A stretch of 64,000 nucleotides of DNA from Bradyrhizobium sp. WSM1417 (GTDB taxonomy: Bacteria > Pseudomonadota > Alphaproteobacteria > Rhizobiales > Xanthobacteraceae), in the NCBI RefSeq assembly GCF_000515415.1, contig NZ_KI911783.1, positions 2,036,392 to 2,100,391 of the forward strand, read 5' to 3'. The notes beneath the pieces are model-generated. The model was not told the DNA's origin. It saw nothing but the letters and a program-made list of their open reading frames with translations, and did no database searches. Position numbers and translations under genes: made by a program. Below, in pieces: positions 15,898 to 25,725 of this stretch (positions are counted from its first letter, which is position 1; every line of letters starts with the position of its first letter).

Positions 15898-18800
15898 TTA
15901 CCGGAAATTCCTCGCCTTGACGTTCAGCGTGTCGATGTGGAGGTCCGGGATGTAGATATCGCGGACTTTCCTTATCGGTACTTCACCGCGCGGATCAGGA
16001 CCGCCGGGATGCCTGGCTTCGTCACCGCGCCCTGCCGGGAGGATGAAGGGCTCGTTCTGGCCGCCAACGCTGTTCAGCAGCTCGGTCTCGTCCGTCAGAT
16101 GCTCGGCGATCAGATGCACGACCCCATTCGCGCACTGCACGCGGCCGCGGCAGGTCATCATCTGCGCTCCGAGTATCGCTCGGCGCTGCCTGTCGAACAG
16201 TGATGGCCAGACGACCAGATTGGCGATGTCAGTCTCATCCTCGAGTGTGATGAACATAACGCCCTTGGCCGAGCCGGGCTTCTGCCGCACCAGCACCAGC
16301 CCTGCTACCGATATGCGCGATCCATCCTTGACCATCTGGAGGTCGCGACACGGCCGAATTCCGTTCTGTGTCAGCCCCTCGCGCAGGAAAGCCATGGGAT
16401 GCGCGCGCAGTGTCAGGCCATGCGAGCGGTAATCCTCGACCACTTCGCGGCCTTTGGTCATTGGGGGCAGGACGACGGCGGTTTCTTTGATCTCGGGCTG
16501 GATGCCCTGCTCACGCCGGTCAGCCTCGGCAAAGAGGAGTAGTGTGTCCGAACGCAGCGACTTGATGGCCCAGGACGCCTCGCGACGGCTGATATGGATC
16601 GACTGAAAAGCATCGCATCGGGCAAGGCGTACCAAGGCGCCGGGACCGAGACCGGCGCGGCTGGAAAGCTCAAGAATGCTGGCGTAGGGCGTGGCGCCCC
16701 GGCCCGTGGCGAGGCGTTTGCCGTCATTCTCAGTCAGGCCGCGTACCATGCGCAGACCGAGGCGCACCGCGCGGTGCTTGTCGTCGAGCGGCTCCAGCGT
16801 GCAGTCCCATTCGGAAGCATTGACGTCGATTGGCCGTACAACAACGCCATGCTGTCTGGCATCGCGCACCAGCTGCGAAGGATCATAAAAGCCCATCGGC
16901 TGCGCATTGAGGATTGCGCAGCAGAACACATCCGGATGATGGCATTTCATCCAGGATGAGGCATAGGCAATCAGCGCAAAACTGGCGGCATGACTTTCCG
17001 GAAAGCCGTATGAGCCGAAGCCTTCCAGTTGTTTGAAGGTGCGTTCCGCAAAGTCCTGGTCATAACCATTGTCGATCATGCCCTTGATCAGCTTGTCCCG
17101 GAACTTGTTGACGCCGCCCGTGAACTTGAAGGTTGCCATAGCCCGGCGCAACTGATCCGCTTCGGTTGCCGAGAAGCCGGCGGCGACCATCGCCACCTGC
17201 ATCGCCTGCTCCTGAAACAACGGTACGCCGAGCGTCTTGCCGAGCACCTTTTCGAGTTCGGGCTTGGGAAATACCACCGGCTCCCTGCCTTCGCGGCGGC
17301 GCAGGTAAGGATGCACCATATCCCCCTGAATAGGTCCCGGCCGCACGATTGCGACTTCAATGACGAGGTCATAAAAGCGTTTGGGTGCCAGGCGCGGCAG
17401 CATCGCCATTTGCGCGCGGCTTTCAATCTGAAAGACGCCGACCGTATCAGCCTTACGGATCATTGCGTAAGTCGCCGGGTCTTCCGCCGGGATCGTCGCC
17501 AGATCGAGAGCAATGTTTTTGGATGATTTGAGAAGATCGAAGGCCCGGCGCATGCAGCCCAGCATGCCAAGCCCGAGCACATCAACCTTCATGAATTTCA
17601 GCGCATCGATATCGTCCTTGTCCCATTCGATGACCTGACGGTTCTCCATGGCGGCTGGCTCGACCGGCACCAGTTCATCAAGCCGGTCAAGCGTCAGCAC
17701 AAAGCCGCCTGGATGCTGCGAAAGATGCCGGGGCGCGCCCATCAGCTCCCTGGCAAGGCCAAGCGTCATCCTGAGACGCCGGTCGGCGCTGTTGAGGTTG
17801 AGTTCCTGCAGTTCTCTGTCGGAAACGCCATCATCGCTCAAGCCCCAGGTGAGCCTTGCAAGCGCGGCCGTGATGTCTTCGGGCACACCGAGCGCCTTGC
17901 CAACTTCACGGACCGCACCGCGGGCCCGGTAGCGTGTCACCGTGCAGGTGAGGGCGGAGCGCGTCCGCCCGTAAGTCTCGTAGATCCACTGGATCACTTC
18001 CTCGCGCCGCTCGTGCTCGAAATCGACATCGATATCCGGCGGCTCGCGACGCTCTTCCGAGACGAATCGTTCGAACAGCAGTCCCTGACGCACGGGATCG
18101 ATCGAGGTAATGCCGAGCACAAAACAGACAGCAGAATTCGCGGCCGAGCCGCGGCCCTGACAAAGAATGCCTTTCGAACGCGCAAAGCGCACGATGCTAT
18201 CGACGGTCAGGAAGTAGGGCGCATACTGCACGCGTTCAATCAGGTTCAACTCATGCCGCAGCTGCATGGCGACGTTGTCCGGCGGGCCCTCCGGATAGCG
18301 TTGCGCTGCACCTTCCCAGGTCAGCTTTTCCAGGCGCTCCTGCGCCGTGAGGCCGTCCTGCAGAACTTCAGTCGGATAGCTGTATGTCAGTTCGTCCAGC
18401 GAGAAGTTGCAGCGCCCGGCAATCTCTTCGGTGCGCCGGATCGCTTCGGGATAGCGCCGGAAGAGGCGCTCCATTTCGTCCGGGGCTTTCAGAAAGCGAT
18501 CCGCGTGTCTCTCTTTAAGGAATCCTGCCCGGTCGATTGTGGTCTTGAGCCGGATGCAGGTCACGACATCCTGCAGCATGCGGCGCTCGGGTGTGTGATA
18601 GAGCACGTCACCTGTCGCGACGACCGGCACTCTGGCCCTGCTCGCCGCCTGCGCCATCTTTTCCAAGATGGCGGCATCGTTGGGCCGAAAACGGCGGGTG
18701 AGGGCGCAGTAGGCGCGATTGCCGAACGCATTGCGATATTGTGCCAGCTCGTCGGCGAAAGTTTCGCCTGGTCTGTCGCTGACAAGGATTCCGATCAGAC

Positions 18801-19149
18801 CCTCGCACCATGCGGCGACTTCCTTGAAGGCAAGGCTGCATTTGCCCTTGCCGGCCCTGCTCTTGCCGAGTGTGAGAAGACGGCAGAGACGACCATAGGA
18901 CGCCCGGTCCGTGGGATAGACCAGAAGCGACGGAAAATCCTCGAGATCGAGCCGGCAACCAACGATGAGCCGCGTCCCGGTCACTTTCGCAGCTTCATGG
19001 GCCCGCACGATGCCGGCGAGCGAATTCCGATCAACGATGCCGACCGCCGGAATGCCGAGCAGCGCCGCCGCGGCGAGCAGCTCTTCACAACTGGAGGCGC
19101 CGCGCAGAAAGGAAAAGTGACTGGTGGCTTGAAGCTCGGAGTAGATCAT
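15898..19149 (-). CDS. dnaE2: Error-prone DNA polymerase III alpha subunit DnaE2 (ImuC)
   Basis: About 1083 aa from ATG 19149 ([20 protein letters not shown]), the usual start of DnaE2, with an N-terminal PHP domain, the polymerase core ([27 protein letters not shown]) and a C-terminal OB-fold region. DnaE2 acts with ImuA' and ImuB in SOS-induced translesion synthesis and mutagenesis. Its start overlaps the stop of an unrelated 301-aa gene (ATGA), so it is translationally coupled to that gene rather than to imuB. The open frame extends upstream but that part belongs to the other gene. The polymerase appears full length. Confidence 0.93.
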   Translation of the reverse strand: MIYSELQATSHFSFLRGASSCEELLAAAALLGIPAVGIVDRNSLAGIVRAHEAAKVTGTRLIVGCRLDLEDFPSLLVYPTDRASYGRLCRLLTLGKSRAGKGKCSLAFKEVAAWCEGLIGILVSDRPGETFADELAQYRNAFGNRAYCALTRRFRPNDAAILEKMAQAASRARVPVVATGDVLYHTPERRMLQDVVTCIRLKTTIDRAGFLKERHADRFLKAPDEMERLFRRYPEAIRRTEEIAGRCNFSLDELTYSYPTEVLQDGLTAQERLEKLTWEGAAQRYPEGPPDNVAMQLRHELNLIERVQYAPYFLTVDSIVRFARSKGILCQGRGSAANSAVCFVLGITSIDPVRQGLLFERFVSEERREPPDIDVDFEHERREEVIQWIYETYGRTRSALTCTVTRYRARGAVREVGKALGVPEDITAALARLTWGLSDDGVSDRELQELNLNSADRRLRMTLGLARELMGAPRHLSQHPGGFVLTLDRLDELVPVEPAAMENRQVIEWDKDDIDALKFMKVDVLGLGMLGCMRRAFDLLKSSKNIALDLATIPAEDPATYAMIRKADTVGVFQIESRAQMAMLPRLAPKRFYDLVIEVAIVRPGPIQGDMVHPYLRRREGREPVVFPKPELEKVLGKTLGVPLFQEQAMQVAMVAAGFSATEADQLRRAMATFKFTGGVNKFRDKLIKGMIDNGYDQDFAERTFKQLEGFGSYGFPESHAASFALIAYASSWMKCHHPDVFCCAILNAQPMGFYDPSQLVRDARQHGVVVRPIDVNASEWDCTLEPLDDKHRAVRLGLRMVRGLTENDGKRLATGRGATPYASILELSSRAGLGPGALVRLARCDAFQSIHISRREASWAIKSLRSDTLLLFAEADRREQGIQPEIKETAVVLPPMTKGREVVEDYRSHGLTLRAHPMAFLREGLTQNGIRPCRDLQMVKDGSRISVAGLVLVRQKPGSAKGVMFITLEDETDIANLVVWPSLFDRQRRAILGAQMMTCRGRVQCANGVVHLIAEHLTDETELLNSVGGQNEPFILPAGRGDEARHPGGPDPRGEVPIRKVRDIYIPDLHIDTLNVKARNFR

Positions 19150-20051
19150 TCCGTCTGGTTTTTCGGGCGAAGCTCGATATCGGTCTTGAGTTGTATGGCG
19201 TAATTGACAAGTGGATCGGGCTTCGGCGGAGTCCAGGAGGGGAGCGCCTCTGCCAAAGCAGCAGAAGTTTCGCCCAGTGCACCGATCCAATCGAATTTAA
19301 CCAAGGACTTGATCAGTGGCCCCATCGCTTTGCGCCCAGCGGTGTGCAGAGAGGAGATGGTTGGAAATGCCCCTGCAATTTGCCGGGGCCCATTCGATTG
19401 CTTGAGTTCGTAAGCCTCGGCCGCTTTTGCGTACTCTCGAGCTTTTGGAGCGATGTTAAAGTACGCCTCATGAGTTGCCCATCGAACAACCTCATCAAAG
19501 TTTTCTGCCTTCAGCGCCTCCCGACTTTGTTTAGCTAAATCAAAAACTGCATGGAGGTACTGCTTTCGCGCGTCCTTCAGTTTCTGTTTAAGCAAATTGA
19601 TGTCGTCTTTGGTCAAGTTGTCAAATGTCAACGGCGGGAGTGGAATCGAAACGCCAACGGACGCCAAGATCAAAACAATACATTGGGGATGAAGGCCCAT
19701 GTGGTTTGTCACGAGGCTCTTCAGCTCCGTTCGATCTGACAGTATCAAGGAGTCAAACTCGATCGATTGCAATGGGTCGTCGAGATCGGGGTCTTCACCA
19801 TCATATTCCGGGGCGAGTACCGGATCATCCCTGAAGTGAGCTCTTTTATCCGGAGTGATAATCGGTGTCGTAACTGCTAAATAACTCGTTTCGCCGGCCA
19901 ATGCCTCGTATTGCGCTTTTTCAGTGTTGCGAAAGTCTGCTACTTGAACATTCTCGCCGATAAGCATCACCGGTGCATAAAGATGCTTCAGTTTTCCAGT
20001 GACCAGATCTTTGTCGATAATGATGTTTCGGAATAAGATGTCAGCCGACAT
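19146..20051 (-). CDS. 301-aa protein of unknown function inserted in the mutasome operon
   Basis: The protein starts [17 protein letters not shown] and has no recognised domain. The first half is beta-rich ([15 protein letters not shown]). The middle has a short hydrophobic stretch [18 protein letters not shown] (about 124-141), then a charged helical stretch ([12 protein letters not shown]). It lies 87 bases after imuB and its stop overlaps the dnaE2 start (ATGA). It is therefore transcribed under the same SOS-boxed promoter and coupled to dnaE2. In the mutasome operons I know, imuB is followed directly by dnaE2. It could be a recent insertion or a functional accessory to mutagenesis. Confidence 0.75.
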   Translation of the reverse strand: MSADILFRNIIIDKDLVTGKLKHLYAPVMLIGENVQVADFRNTEKAQYEALAGETSYLAVTTPIITPDKRAHFRDDPVLAPEYDGEDPDLDDPLQSIEFDSLILSDRTELKSLVTNHMGLHPQCIVLILASVGVSIPLPPLTFDNLTKDDINLLKQKLKDARKQYLHAVFDLAKQSREALKAENFDEVVRWATHEAYFNIAPKAREYAKAAEAYELKQSNGPRQIAGAFPTISSLHTAGRKAMGPLIKSLVKFDWIGALGETSAALAEALPSWTPPKPDPLVNYAIQLKTDIELRPKNQTE

Positions 20052-20138
20052 AGCGTTCTCCTGTGAGAATAAGTTCCATCTGTAGATTCATATAAGGTTT
20101 CCTTCAATCCAAACTTGATCAGACACTTCGGATGGCGG

Positions 20139-21647
20139 TTATGCTTCACCGATGCCATGCAGCCACCAGCGGCCGCCCTGATCGGCCGGCGCATCGCGGA
20201 ACAGCCAGAAGCGCTCGCCCTGCATGTTCTCGACCCGGTAATAATCGCGCTGCATCGCGATCTCCTGATCGCTGCGCCACCATTCGCCAAGAATGCGCTC
20301 GGGCCCGTCGGCCTTCACCACCCGGTGGCGGACCTTGCGCCAGACAAAGAACCGCGGCGGCGCATCCGGAATCTCCGCGACCGCACTGACGATCTCGGGC
20401 GGTGTCAGTAGCCGGGAAGGCCGCGGAAGATCATCCGGCCAGGTGACGCCACTTGCCTTCGCCATCGCCGGGACCCGTTTGATGGCGCGTTCGGGAATGT
20501 CGCTTTCGACCGGTACAATCCGAAAGACACGCTCGGCCCCCAGCTTGACCCGCAGCCTGTCGACAAGGTCGCTGACATCCGCATCCTCGCCGGGTCTCGC
20601 AACGTGCGATCCGACAATCTGCTTTTCCGTGACGGCCTCAATCCAGGAAGCGGTGAGGGTGGCTTCTTCGATGCCAAAGCCGGGATCGACCAGCACCAGC
20701 CGCTCGCCCAGCAGCTTTGCAAGATGCGCGGCATTGCGGTTGGGCCGCGATGTGCCGACGCGCACCGCCTGCGCGATATTGTCGACCCGCATGAAGACGA
20801 GATCGAGCCGTCGCGCGCCCACGCCGCGTCGTTCGAGCTCCGCAACAAGATCCTTGCAAAGGAGTACGATCACGCGCTGAAGATCTTCCGGATCGCCAAG
20901 TGGCTCGGGGAATCGCAGTCTGGTACGCGGCACTTCCGGCGGAATGATCGACACCAGCACTTCGGATGCCGCGCCCAAAGCCTGATCCATGCGCAACAAC
21001 ACATCCGATCCAAAACGGGTCTGCAAACCGCCGCGCGGCTTGGTCGCCAGTTGCGCAATCCGCTCAATGCCGACATCGCGCAGGCTTTCCACAACAGAAG
21101 CGCTCAGCCGCAGCGCCTCGATCGGCAAGCTGCCCAAAAGCTCGGCGGCGCGGCCCGGTGCCACGATTTCTTCCTTGCCAGAACGGGCCATTGCCCACGC
21201 ACAGCCCGGCGTATCGGCAACGGCAACTCTGGCCGCAATGCGGGATGCCGCCAGCCGTTGCTTCACATCGGCGAGAAGAGCAGCTTCGCCCTTGAAGAGA
21301 TGCGCCGAGCCCGCAATATCGATGAAAAGTCCCTGCGGCGGATCGGTTGCAACCACAGGCGAATAACGCGTGCACCAAAGGGCTAGCCGCGCGAGACTTG
21401 CTTCATCCTCATAAGGCTGTGCCTCGGCGATCGCGAGATCGGGTACCAGCGACTGGGCATGAGCTACTGTCATGCCGGGACGCAGCTTCAACCGCCGCGC
21501 GGCTTCATCGACGGCAGCGATCACCCGCTGATTGCCATCCTGCCTTGCAATGATCAGCGGCACATCAGGCTGTGGCAAGCCGCCATTCTGCCGGCGCAGG
21601 CGATCGGTCGCCCAGGTCGGCAGGAATAGCGAGATGACCCTTCGCAT
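20139..21647 (-). CDS. imuB: ImuB, Y-family polymerase-like mutasome protein
   Basis: 502 aa from ATG 21647 (MRRVISLFLPTWATDRLRR), the usual start; the open frame extends 24 codons further upstream but overlaps imuA. The N-terminal half is Y-family polymerase-like (DVPLIIARQ, RPGMTVAHAQ, GLFIDIAGSAHLF), with the catalytic acidic pattern altered as is normal for ImuB. The C-terminal region is Arg- and Trp-rich. ImuB is the hub that binds the sliding clamp, ImuA and DnaE2. It overlaps imuA by 83 bases. Confidence 0.9.
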   Translation of the reverse strand: MRRVISLFLPTWATDRLRRQNGGLPQPDVPLIIARQDGNQRVIAAVDEAARRLKLRPGMTVAHAQSLVPDLAIAEAQPYEDEASLARLALWCTRYSPVVATDPPQGLFIDIAGSAHLFKGEAALLADVKQRLAASRIAARVAVADTPGCAWAMARSGKEEIVAPGRAAELLGSLPIEALRLSASVVESLRDVGIERIAQLATKPRGGLQTRFGSDVLLRMDQALGAASEVLVSIIPPEVPRTRLRFPEPLGDPEDLQRVIVLLCKDLVAELERRGVGARRLDLVFMRVDNIAQAVRVGTSRPNRNAAHLAKLLGERLVLVDPGFGIEEATLTASWIEAVTEKQIVGSHVARPGEDADVSDLVDRLRVKLGAERVFRIVPVESDIPERAIKRVPAMAKASGVTWPDDLPRPSRLLTPPEIVSAVAEIPDAPPRFFVWRKVRHRVVKADGPERILGEWWRSDQEIAMQRDYYRVENMQGERFWLFRDAPADQGGRWWLHGIGEA

Positions 21648-22311
21648 CAGGGGCCTCCACAGTCCAGGTGTTGGCTTCGGCCCCACGGCACCGAAGCAGT
21701 TCGAGCTGCCAGCAGGCACGCCCCATATCGAAATCAGACATTGGACCGGAAGGTGAAGAACTCAGGCGCCAGCGTGAAAAGCATGCGTTGTTTTCGTCGG
21801 CCTTGGCTCCGGAGCGCCGCAGCACAAAGGCGACCACGCCAGATGCTTCGGCCGCCAGTTGCAAACGCCGCGAAGGCGTGAGGGGAAGCCGGACAAGTTC
21901 GCCCACCACGCCAGCCAGTCCACCATGTCGCAAGCCTTCTTCCATCGCCGGCAGAACTTCCGAGTCCTTCCAGGTCTCACAGTAAATGACGCGATCCGGA
22001 TGCAATCCCACGCGCGCCAGTGCCGGCGCAAAAAGATCGCGGCTATGAAGACACCAGATGACCGGCCCCGGCAGGCGCGCAAGAATAGCAGCGGCAAACA
22101 GAGCGGAGAGGGAGGCGCGCGCCGCATCGGTCCCCTGCTCACAAATCTCGTGAACGGCGCCGAGAACAAGCCCGCCTCCCGGCAACCAACGATCAACGGC
22201 GTCGATGCCGAAGGGAAGCGCCTTGCGATCGGCCTCACCACCCGCGCACATGCGCCCGAGCTTCTCGCGAAGCGCGGTCAGGGCTGGGGAATGGGGGGCG
22301 GCAAGCTGCAT
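21565..22311 (-). CDS. imuA: ImuA family mutasome protein
   Basis: A 248-aa RecA-like protein without a canonical P-loop: FGIDAVDRWLPGGGLVLGAVHEI at the N-terminus, then PVIWCLHSRDLFAPAL. This is the usual ImuA (SulA-related) layout. It is the first gene of the mutasome operon. A LexA box lies 20 bases upstream of its start, predicting SOS induction of the entire operon including the 301-aa gene. The gene overlaps imuB. Confidence 0.9.
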   Translation of the reverse strand: MQLAAPHSPALTALREKLGRMCAGGEADRKALPFGIDAVDRWLPGGGLVLGAVHEICEQGTDAARASLSALFAAAILARLPGPVIWCLHSRDLFAPALARVGLHPDRVIYCETWKDSEVLPAMEEGLRHGGLAGVVGELVRLPLTPSRRLQLAAEASGVVAFVLRRSGAKADENNACFSRWRLSSSPSGPMSDFDMGRACWQLELLRCRGAEANTWTVEAPDAKGHLAIPADLGDRSPAPAEWRLATA

Positions 22312-22331
22312 GACGTGACCGGGCTGGATTA

Positions 22332-22346
22332 GAACAAACAGAGAAC
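22332..22346 (-). promoter_or_regulatory. LexA (SOS) box upstream of imuA
   Basis: On the minus strand the site reads GTTC-TCTGTTT-GTTC, an exact match to the alphaproteobacterial LexA operator GTTC-N7-GTTC. It sits 20 bases upstream of the imuA start, where it would block the promoter until RecA-driven LexA cleavage. Confidence 0.85.
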
Positions 22347-22656
22347 GTCAAAGTCAGCCTAAGAGTCAATGGTCTTTTATGATGCTGAAATGCTTGCTGT
22401 TTTTCGGACCAAGCGCGGCTGGCGGGGCCAGGAACGGTCGCCGGCGTCGCGCGTTGCTGAGGTCGGAGAAACCCGATGTGGTGCCGAATTGCAACTAATG
22501 CGTGGAAAGCTAGCCGCTCTGCCACCTGCATCAACTTTCATCGAGACCGCAGAGAGGAACTTGCAATAGCCTCTTTAACGGCGCTATCATGATTCAGCGG
22601 TGATACTGCGCTGTCGTCTTTAGCGTGTTCGCTTGTCACAGCCCCGCGGTGAACAA

Positions 22657-22893
22657 ATGCACGATCCCTATCCTTACGAACTGCCGGAAGAACTCTCGGA
22701 GCCAGACACCACTCTTCTGGACGATGAGAATCCGGACATTCGCAAGGAGATTGTAAAGACGATAGGCGAGGACTGGTTGCACACGAAGAACATTCTGTTT
22801 AACAACAGAAAGCCCGAAGAGCTTATTGGTACGCCCGAAGAGATCCGACTACGCGATATCGTGCGCCAATATGTAGTCGCCGCCATTTCCTAG
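22657..22893 (+). CDS. ParS/MbcA-like antitoxin fragment or short antitoxin
   Basis: A 78-aa protein from ATG 22657 (MHDPYPYELPEEL) whose C-terminal half, DWLHTKNILFNNRKPEELI then GTPEEIRLRDIVRQY, matches the toxin-binding helix-turn region of Xre/MbcA/ParS antitoxins, which normally inserts into the active site of a RES toxin. The usual N-terminal DNA-binding HTH is not seen, so it may be a minimal antitoxin. A RES-type toxin gene starts 39 bases downstream, the expected pairing. Confidence 0.68.
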   Translation: MHDPYPYELPEELSEPDTTLLDDENPDIRKEIVKTIGEDWLHTKNILFNNRKPEELIGTPEEIRLRDIVRQYVVAAIS

Positions 22894-22932
22894 ATTTTCC
22901 TTCCTCCCATTCTCAATACGATAGTGTAGATC

Positions 22933-23538
22933 GTGAACCTTTCTGCATGCTCGTCGCTGCCGACATCTCCTGAAACTGGGACATGGTACCGTGCCGTGGA
23001 CACACGGTTTTTGGCGGCCCACTTCATTCATAGTCGAATGAAGATATCCATTACCCGCTTCAATGCAGGACGAAAGCTGAAACCGGCCAACAGATACGCG
23101 TGTCTTTATCTGGTGGACGATCCTACCTGTGCCCAGTACGAGGTCGGACAGCAGCTCGGCTTTCCAACGCCAGGAAACTACGTTGCAAATAAGCAGAAGA
23201 GTTTTGCTCAGCTAACAATCCAAGTTGTCTTGAACCGCGTGGCTGACATTAGCGATCCACGCTCACAGGCCTCGCTCGCTACCAGCGTGCAGGAACTGAC
23301 TGGCGATTGGAAAGGGTATGACTACAGAACGCCCTATACTTCTGTAAGGGCACCGACAGGAGTGAGCGACACCCAACATCTCGGGCATGCCCTTTACACA
23401 ACCGGGATCGAAGGGTTCAAAGCCACGTCGGCGAAACTTCCTTGGCACCAGGTCCTTGTCGTTTTTCCTGACAATCTCTCGCTCGGCAGCTCGATCGTCT
23501 ACCGTGAAGGAAGCAAGGTTATTCATTCTATTCCGTAG
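22933..23538 (+). CDS. RES-domain toxin (NAD+-degrading family)
   Basis: A 201-aa protein with TWYRAVDTRF near the N-terminus, FNAGRKLKPANRYACLYL and PTCAQYE, which supply the Arg and Glu of the RES signature. Ser residues later in the chain are candidates for the third position. RES toxins such as MbcT and ParT cleave or transfer from NAD+ and are neutralised by the adjacent ParS/MbcA antitoxin, here 39 bases upstream. The start is a GTG, with no better ATG in frame. It appears full length. Confidence 0.75.
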   Translation: MNLSACSSLPTSPETGTWYRAVDTRFLAAHFIHSRMKISITRFNAGRKLKPANRYACLYLVDDPTCAQYEVGQQLGFPTPGNYVANKQKSFAQLTIQVVLNRVADISDPRSQASLATSVQELTGDWKGYDYRTPYTSVRAPTGVSDTQHLGHALYTTGIEGFKATSAKLPWHQVLVVFPDNLSLGSSIVYREGSKVIHSIP

Positions 23539-23624
23539 ACCCTGAGCAAGACGATAGAAGCTGCAGAGGTTCGGCGGCGCTCGCGGTTTTGCGCACGCGT
23601 CGATCGCTGTGATATCGTTCCGTC

Positions 23625-23965
23625 ATGTGCAACCTCTACAGCATCACGAAAAATCAGGACGCCATCCGCAGATTGTTCGGCGTGACGCGCGACAGCGCCG
23701 GCAACCTGCCGAGCATGCCGGGCGTGTTTCCGGATTATGAGGCTCCCGTCGTGCGCAATGAGGATGGCGGCCGCGAGCTCATCAAAATGCGTTGGGGCAT
23801 GCCGCCGCCGCCGAAGTTTGGCGGCCCGCCGGTCACCAATATCCGGAATACATCGTCACCGCATTGGCGCGGCTGGCTGAAGCCGGAAAACCGCTGCCTT
23901 GTGCCAGCCTCCAGTTTTTCCGAGTACGCTCCCGAACCGAATCCGGTCACCTTTTGCGCAGGTGC
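23625..23965 (+). pseudogene. Truncated SRAP (HMCES/YedK) protein
   Basis: It starts MCNLYSITKNQDAIR with the catalytic Cys2 that crosslinks abasic sites, then MRWGMPPPP and NIRNTSSPHW as in SRAP proteins. The match ends near YAPEPNPVT, about residue 112 of a normal length near 220. After that the frame reads antisense of the Sel1-repeat gene and stops at 24002. The second half, with the rest of the DNA-binding groove, is lost. The junction with the Sel1 gene marks a recombination or deletion point. Confidence 0.85.
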
Positions 23966-24774
23966 ATTCGCGGAGCAGGAAAGCACCGCTTGCGAGGTAT
24001 AGGGTGTGTCGTGCCCTGTATAACCTGGAGCACATCACCACTTCCCAGCTTGTCGAGGTTGCCATAGTGGGCGCGAACCGCCTCACGCGAATCTTCGCGA
24101 AGACGATTGCGCGTTAGCTCCACAATATCCTCATCAGTTGGCGTGTCGGCAGACTGCGCGAGATGCTGCTGAGCACCGCTATTCGAGGGTGCTCCGTTGC
24201 CGCCCGGTACTGTCTTTACTCCGAGCTCCGTCAACTTTTTGGTGGCGCGCTCGTAGCCTTGCGCCGACTCTTTCGAGAGCCAGTAGCGAGCCTGTTCGCC
24301 GTCCTGCGCGACCCCGTTACCGTCCAGAAAAAGAATACCGAGAATGTATTGTGCTGGGGCATTTCCACGGTTCGCCAGTTCTTGAAAGTAGGGGAATGCC
24401 AACCGATAGTCGTCGCGGTCTATTGCGTCTTCGCCCTTCTTGAACAAATCCTTATCCGATAGCGTTCCGGTGTTCGATGCGTCCGCCGAACGCGCTGCGG
24501 GCGGCGGCGAGCCGATTCCACCTGCGCCGCCCGCCTCGGCTGCTCGTTTTGTAGCAGCGCTCGAGGTGGGCGATTGGGACAAGGTACCGCTCTGCTCAAG
24601 AGCCGCTCCGCCCAATGCATTTTCACCGGAAAGAATGGTGAGTGCGCTGACCACGCATAACGCCCGGGCGGCGCGGAGCTTGGATGACCGCCAACCCCAT
24701 TTCCCAGCGGTTATGTAGAAGTTGTCTTTGTTCGATTGAATGTCGTTGCGACGGTATTGCCAATACGGTTTCAA
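23947..24774 (-). CDS. Exported Sel1-repeat protein
   Basis: Up to 275 aa. The N-terminal part has a signal-like hydrophobic run (ALCVVSALTILSG) followed by a low-complexity Ser/Ala/Gly linker. Sel1-type repeats follow at about 110-185 (FPYFQELANRGNAPAQYILG, GVAQDGEQARYWLSKESAQG). Sel1 proteins are solenoid scaffolds for protein interaction. The C-terminus ends at the junction with the truncated SRAP gene and is probably not native. The first ATG overlaps a palindromic site at 24753, so the true start could be further downstream. Confidence 0.6.
   Translation of the reverse strand: MKPYWQYRRNDIQSNKDNFYITAGKWGWRSSKLRAARALCVVSALTILSGENALGGAALEQSGTLSQSPTSSAATKRAAEAGGAGGIGSPPPAARSADASNTGTLSDKDLFKKGEDAIDRDDYRLAFPYFQELANRGNAPAQYILGILFLDGNGVAQDGEQARYWLSKESAQGYERATKKLTELGVKTVPGGNGAPSNSGAQQHLAQSADTPTDEDIVELTRNRLREDSREAVRAHYGNLDKLGSGDVLQVIQGTTHPIPRKRCFPAPRMHLRKR
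24753..24766 (+). repeat. Palindromic site, copy 1
   Basis: GGTATTGCCAATAC, with perfect arms GTATTG/CAATAC around one central base. It is the exact inverse complement of copy 2 at 24887-24900. Similarity extends a few bases on each side. It lies between the Sel1 gene and the tyrosine recombinase. Confidence 0.75.
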
Positions 24775-24886
24775 ACTAGCGGAAAAGCCTTGAAAATGGC
24801 TCTAACTCAACGCTAGACTCTAAGACGAATTTTCTACCAGCCGCGCGCTCTTCGCAGATTTTTAGGGGACATCTCGTGCTGAACCA

Positions 24887-24900
24887 GTATTGGCAATACC
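24887..24900 (-). repeat. Palindromic site, copy 2
   Basis: GTATTGGCAATACC, in inverted orientation to copy 1 and 16 bases upstream of the tyrosine recombinase start. It may be a recombinase core or arm site, or an operator for the recombinase gene. Confidence 0.75.
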
Positions 24901-24915
24901 ATTTCAGGCGAGGGC

Positions 24916-25725
24916 GTGATGCTGGATTATGCAAGCGCTGGAGCAAGTCTCTTTGAGCAGGCAGGCGGTCGCAAGTATCTGAATGCTGCCGAGAGGCGGC
25001 GGTTTGCTAAAGCTGCCGCACGCGCCAAGACCGACATCCGCTTGTTTTGTCTTACGCTTTCGCTCAGCGGTGGGCGGATATCCGAGGTGCTTGCGCTCAC
25101 ACCCGTGGCTGTCGATCTCGACGCCTGCGCGGTTACAATACGAACTCTCAAGCGCCGCAAACCGGGCATCGTCCGGCAGGTCCCGCTGCCGCGCGGCCTG
25201 ATACACGATCTCGACCGCGCATTCGGTATTCGCGAGCGCCAACGAGACCCGCTGGAAGCCACCAGGCGCCTTTGGCGCTGGAGCCGGATGACGGCATGGC
25301 GGAGGGTCAAGGAGGTGATGGCGCTCGCCGATATCACTCGAACGGCTGCTATGCCCAAGGGCCTGAGACATGGTTTTGGGGTCAACGCTATCGCCAACCT
25401 CGTGCCTCAGAGCCTAGTCCAGCGCTGGCTAGGCCACGCCTCCCCAAAAACGACCGCGATCTACTGCGACGTGTGCGGCCCTGATGAACGGGATCTCGCG
25501 GAGCGAATGTGGAAAACCGCGTACCGGAAGCCGGTCGACGCGATGCTGGAGCAATTGGGTTCAGTTTGGCGTGCTCTGGCATCCTGCTGGCGCACACTTT
25601 TAGCAAATCAGGATGCCGCTGCCAGCTCCCATTCACATGTTGGTCGCTTGGCGCCGCACGAAGGGGATCGCAATGACCGGCTGCGACGCCGAAGTCTCCA
25701 GGGCAACCGGTGGATGATCAGGTAA
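24916..25725 (+). CDS. Tyrosine recombinase/integrase
   Basis: A 269-aa protein with the catalytic residues of the tyrosine recombinase fold: Arg in SGGRISEVLAL (about 52-62), GLRHGFG (box II, His-xx-Arg variant), WLGHASPKTTAIYCDV with the His and the nucleophile Tyr. No N-terminal arm-binding domain is present, so it is a compact core-only enzyme. The last about 65 residues (after RKPVDAML) overlap a reverse-strand gene and look less conserved. It has two palindromic sites just upstream. Its target is unknown. Confidence 0.8.
   Translation: MMLDYASAGASLFEQAGGRKYLNAAERRRFAKAAARAKTDIRLFCLTLSLSGGRISEVLALTPVAVDLDACAVTIRTLKRRKPGIVRQVPLPRGLIHDLDRAFGIRERQRDPLEATRRLWRWSRMTAWRRVKEVMALADITRTAAMPKGLRHGFGVNAIANLVPQSLVQRWLGHASPKTTAIYCDVCGPDERDLAERMWKTAYRKPVDAMLEQLGSVWRALASCWRTLLANQDAAASSHSHVGRLAPHEGDRNDRLRRRSLQGNRWMIR

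Noticed and set aside
17713..19203. 496-codon + strand frame inside dnaE2
   Set aside because: Shadow of the polymerase gene, which is full length and recognisable on the minus strand.
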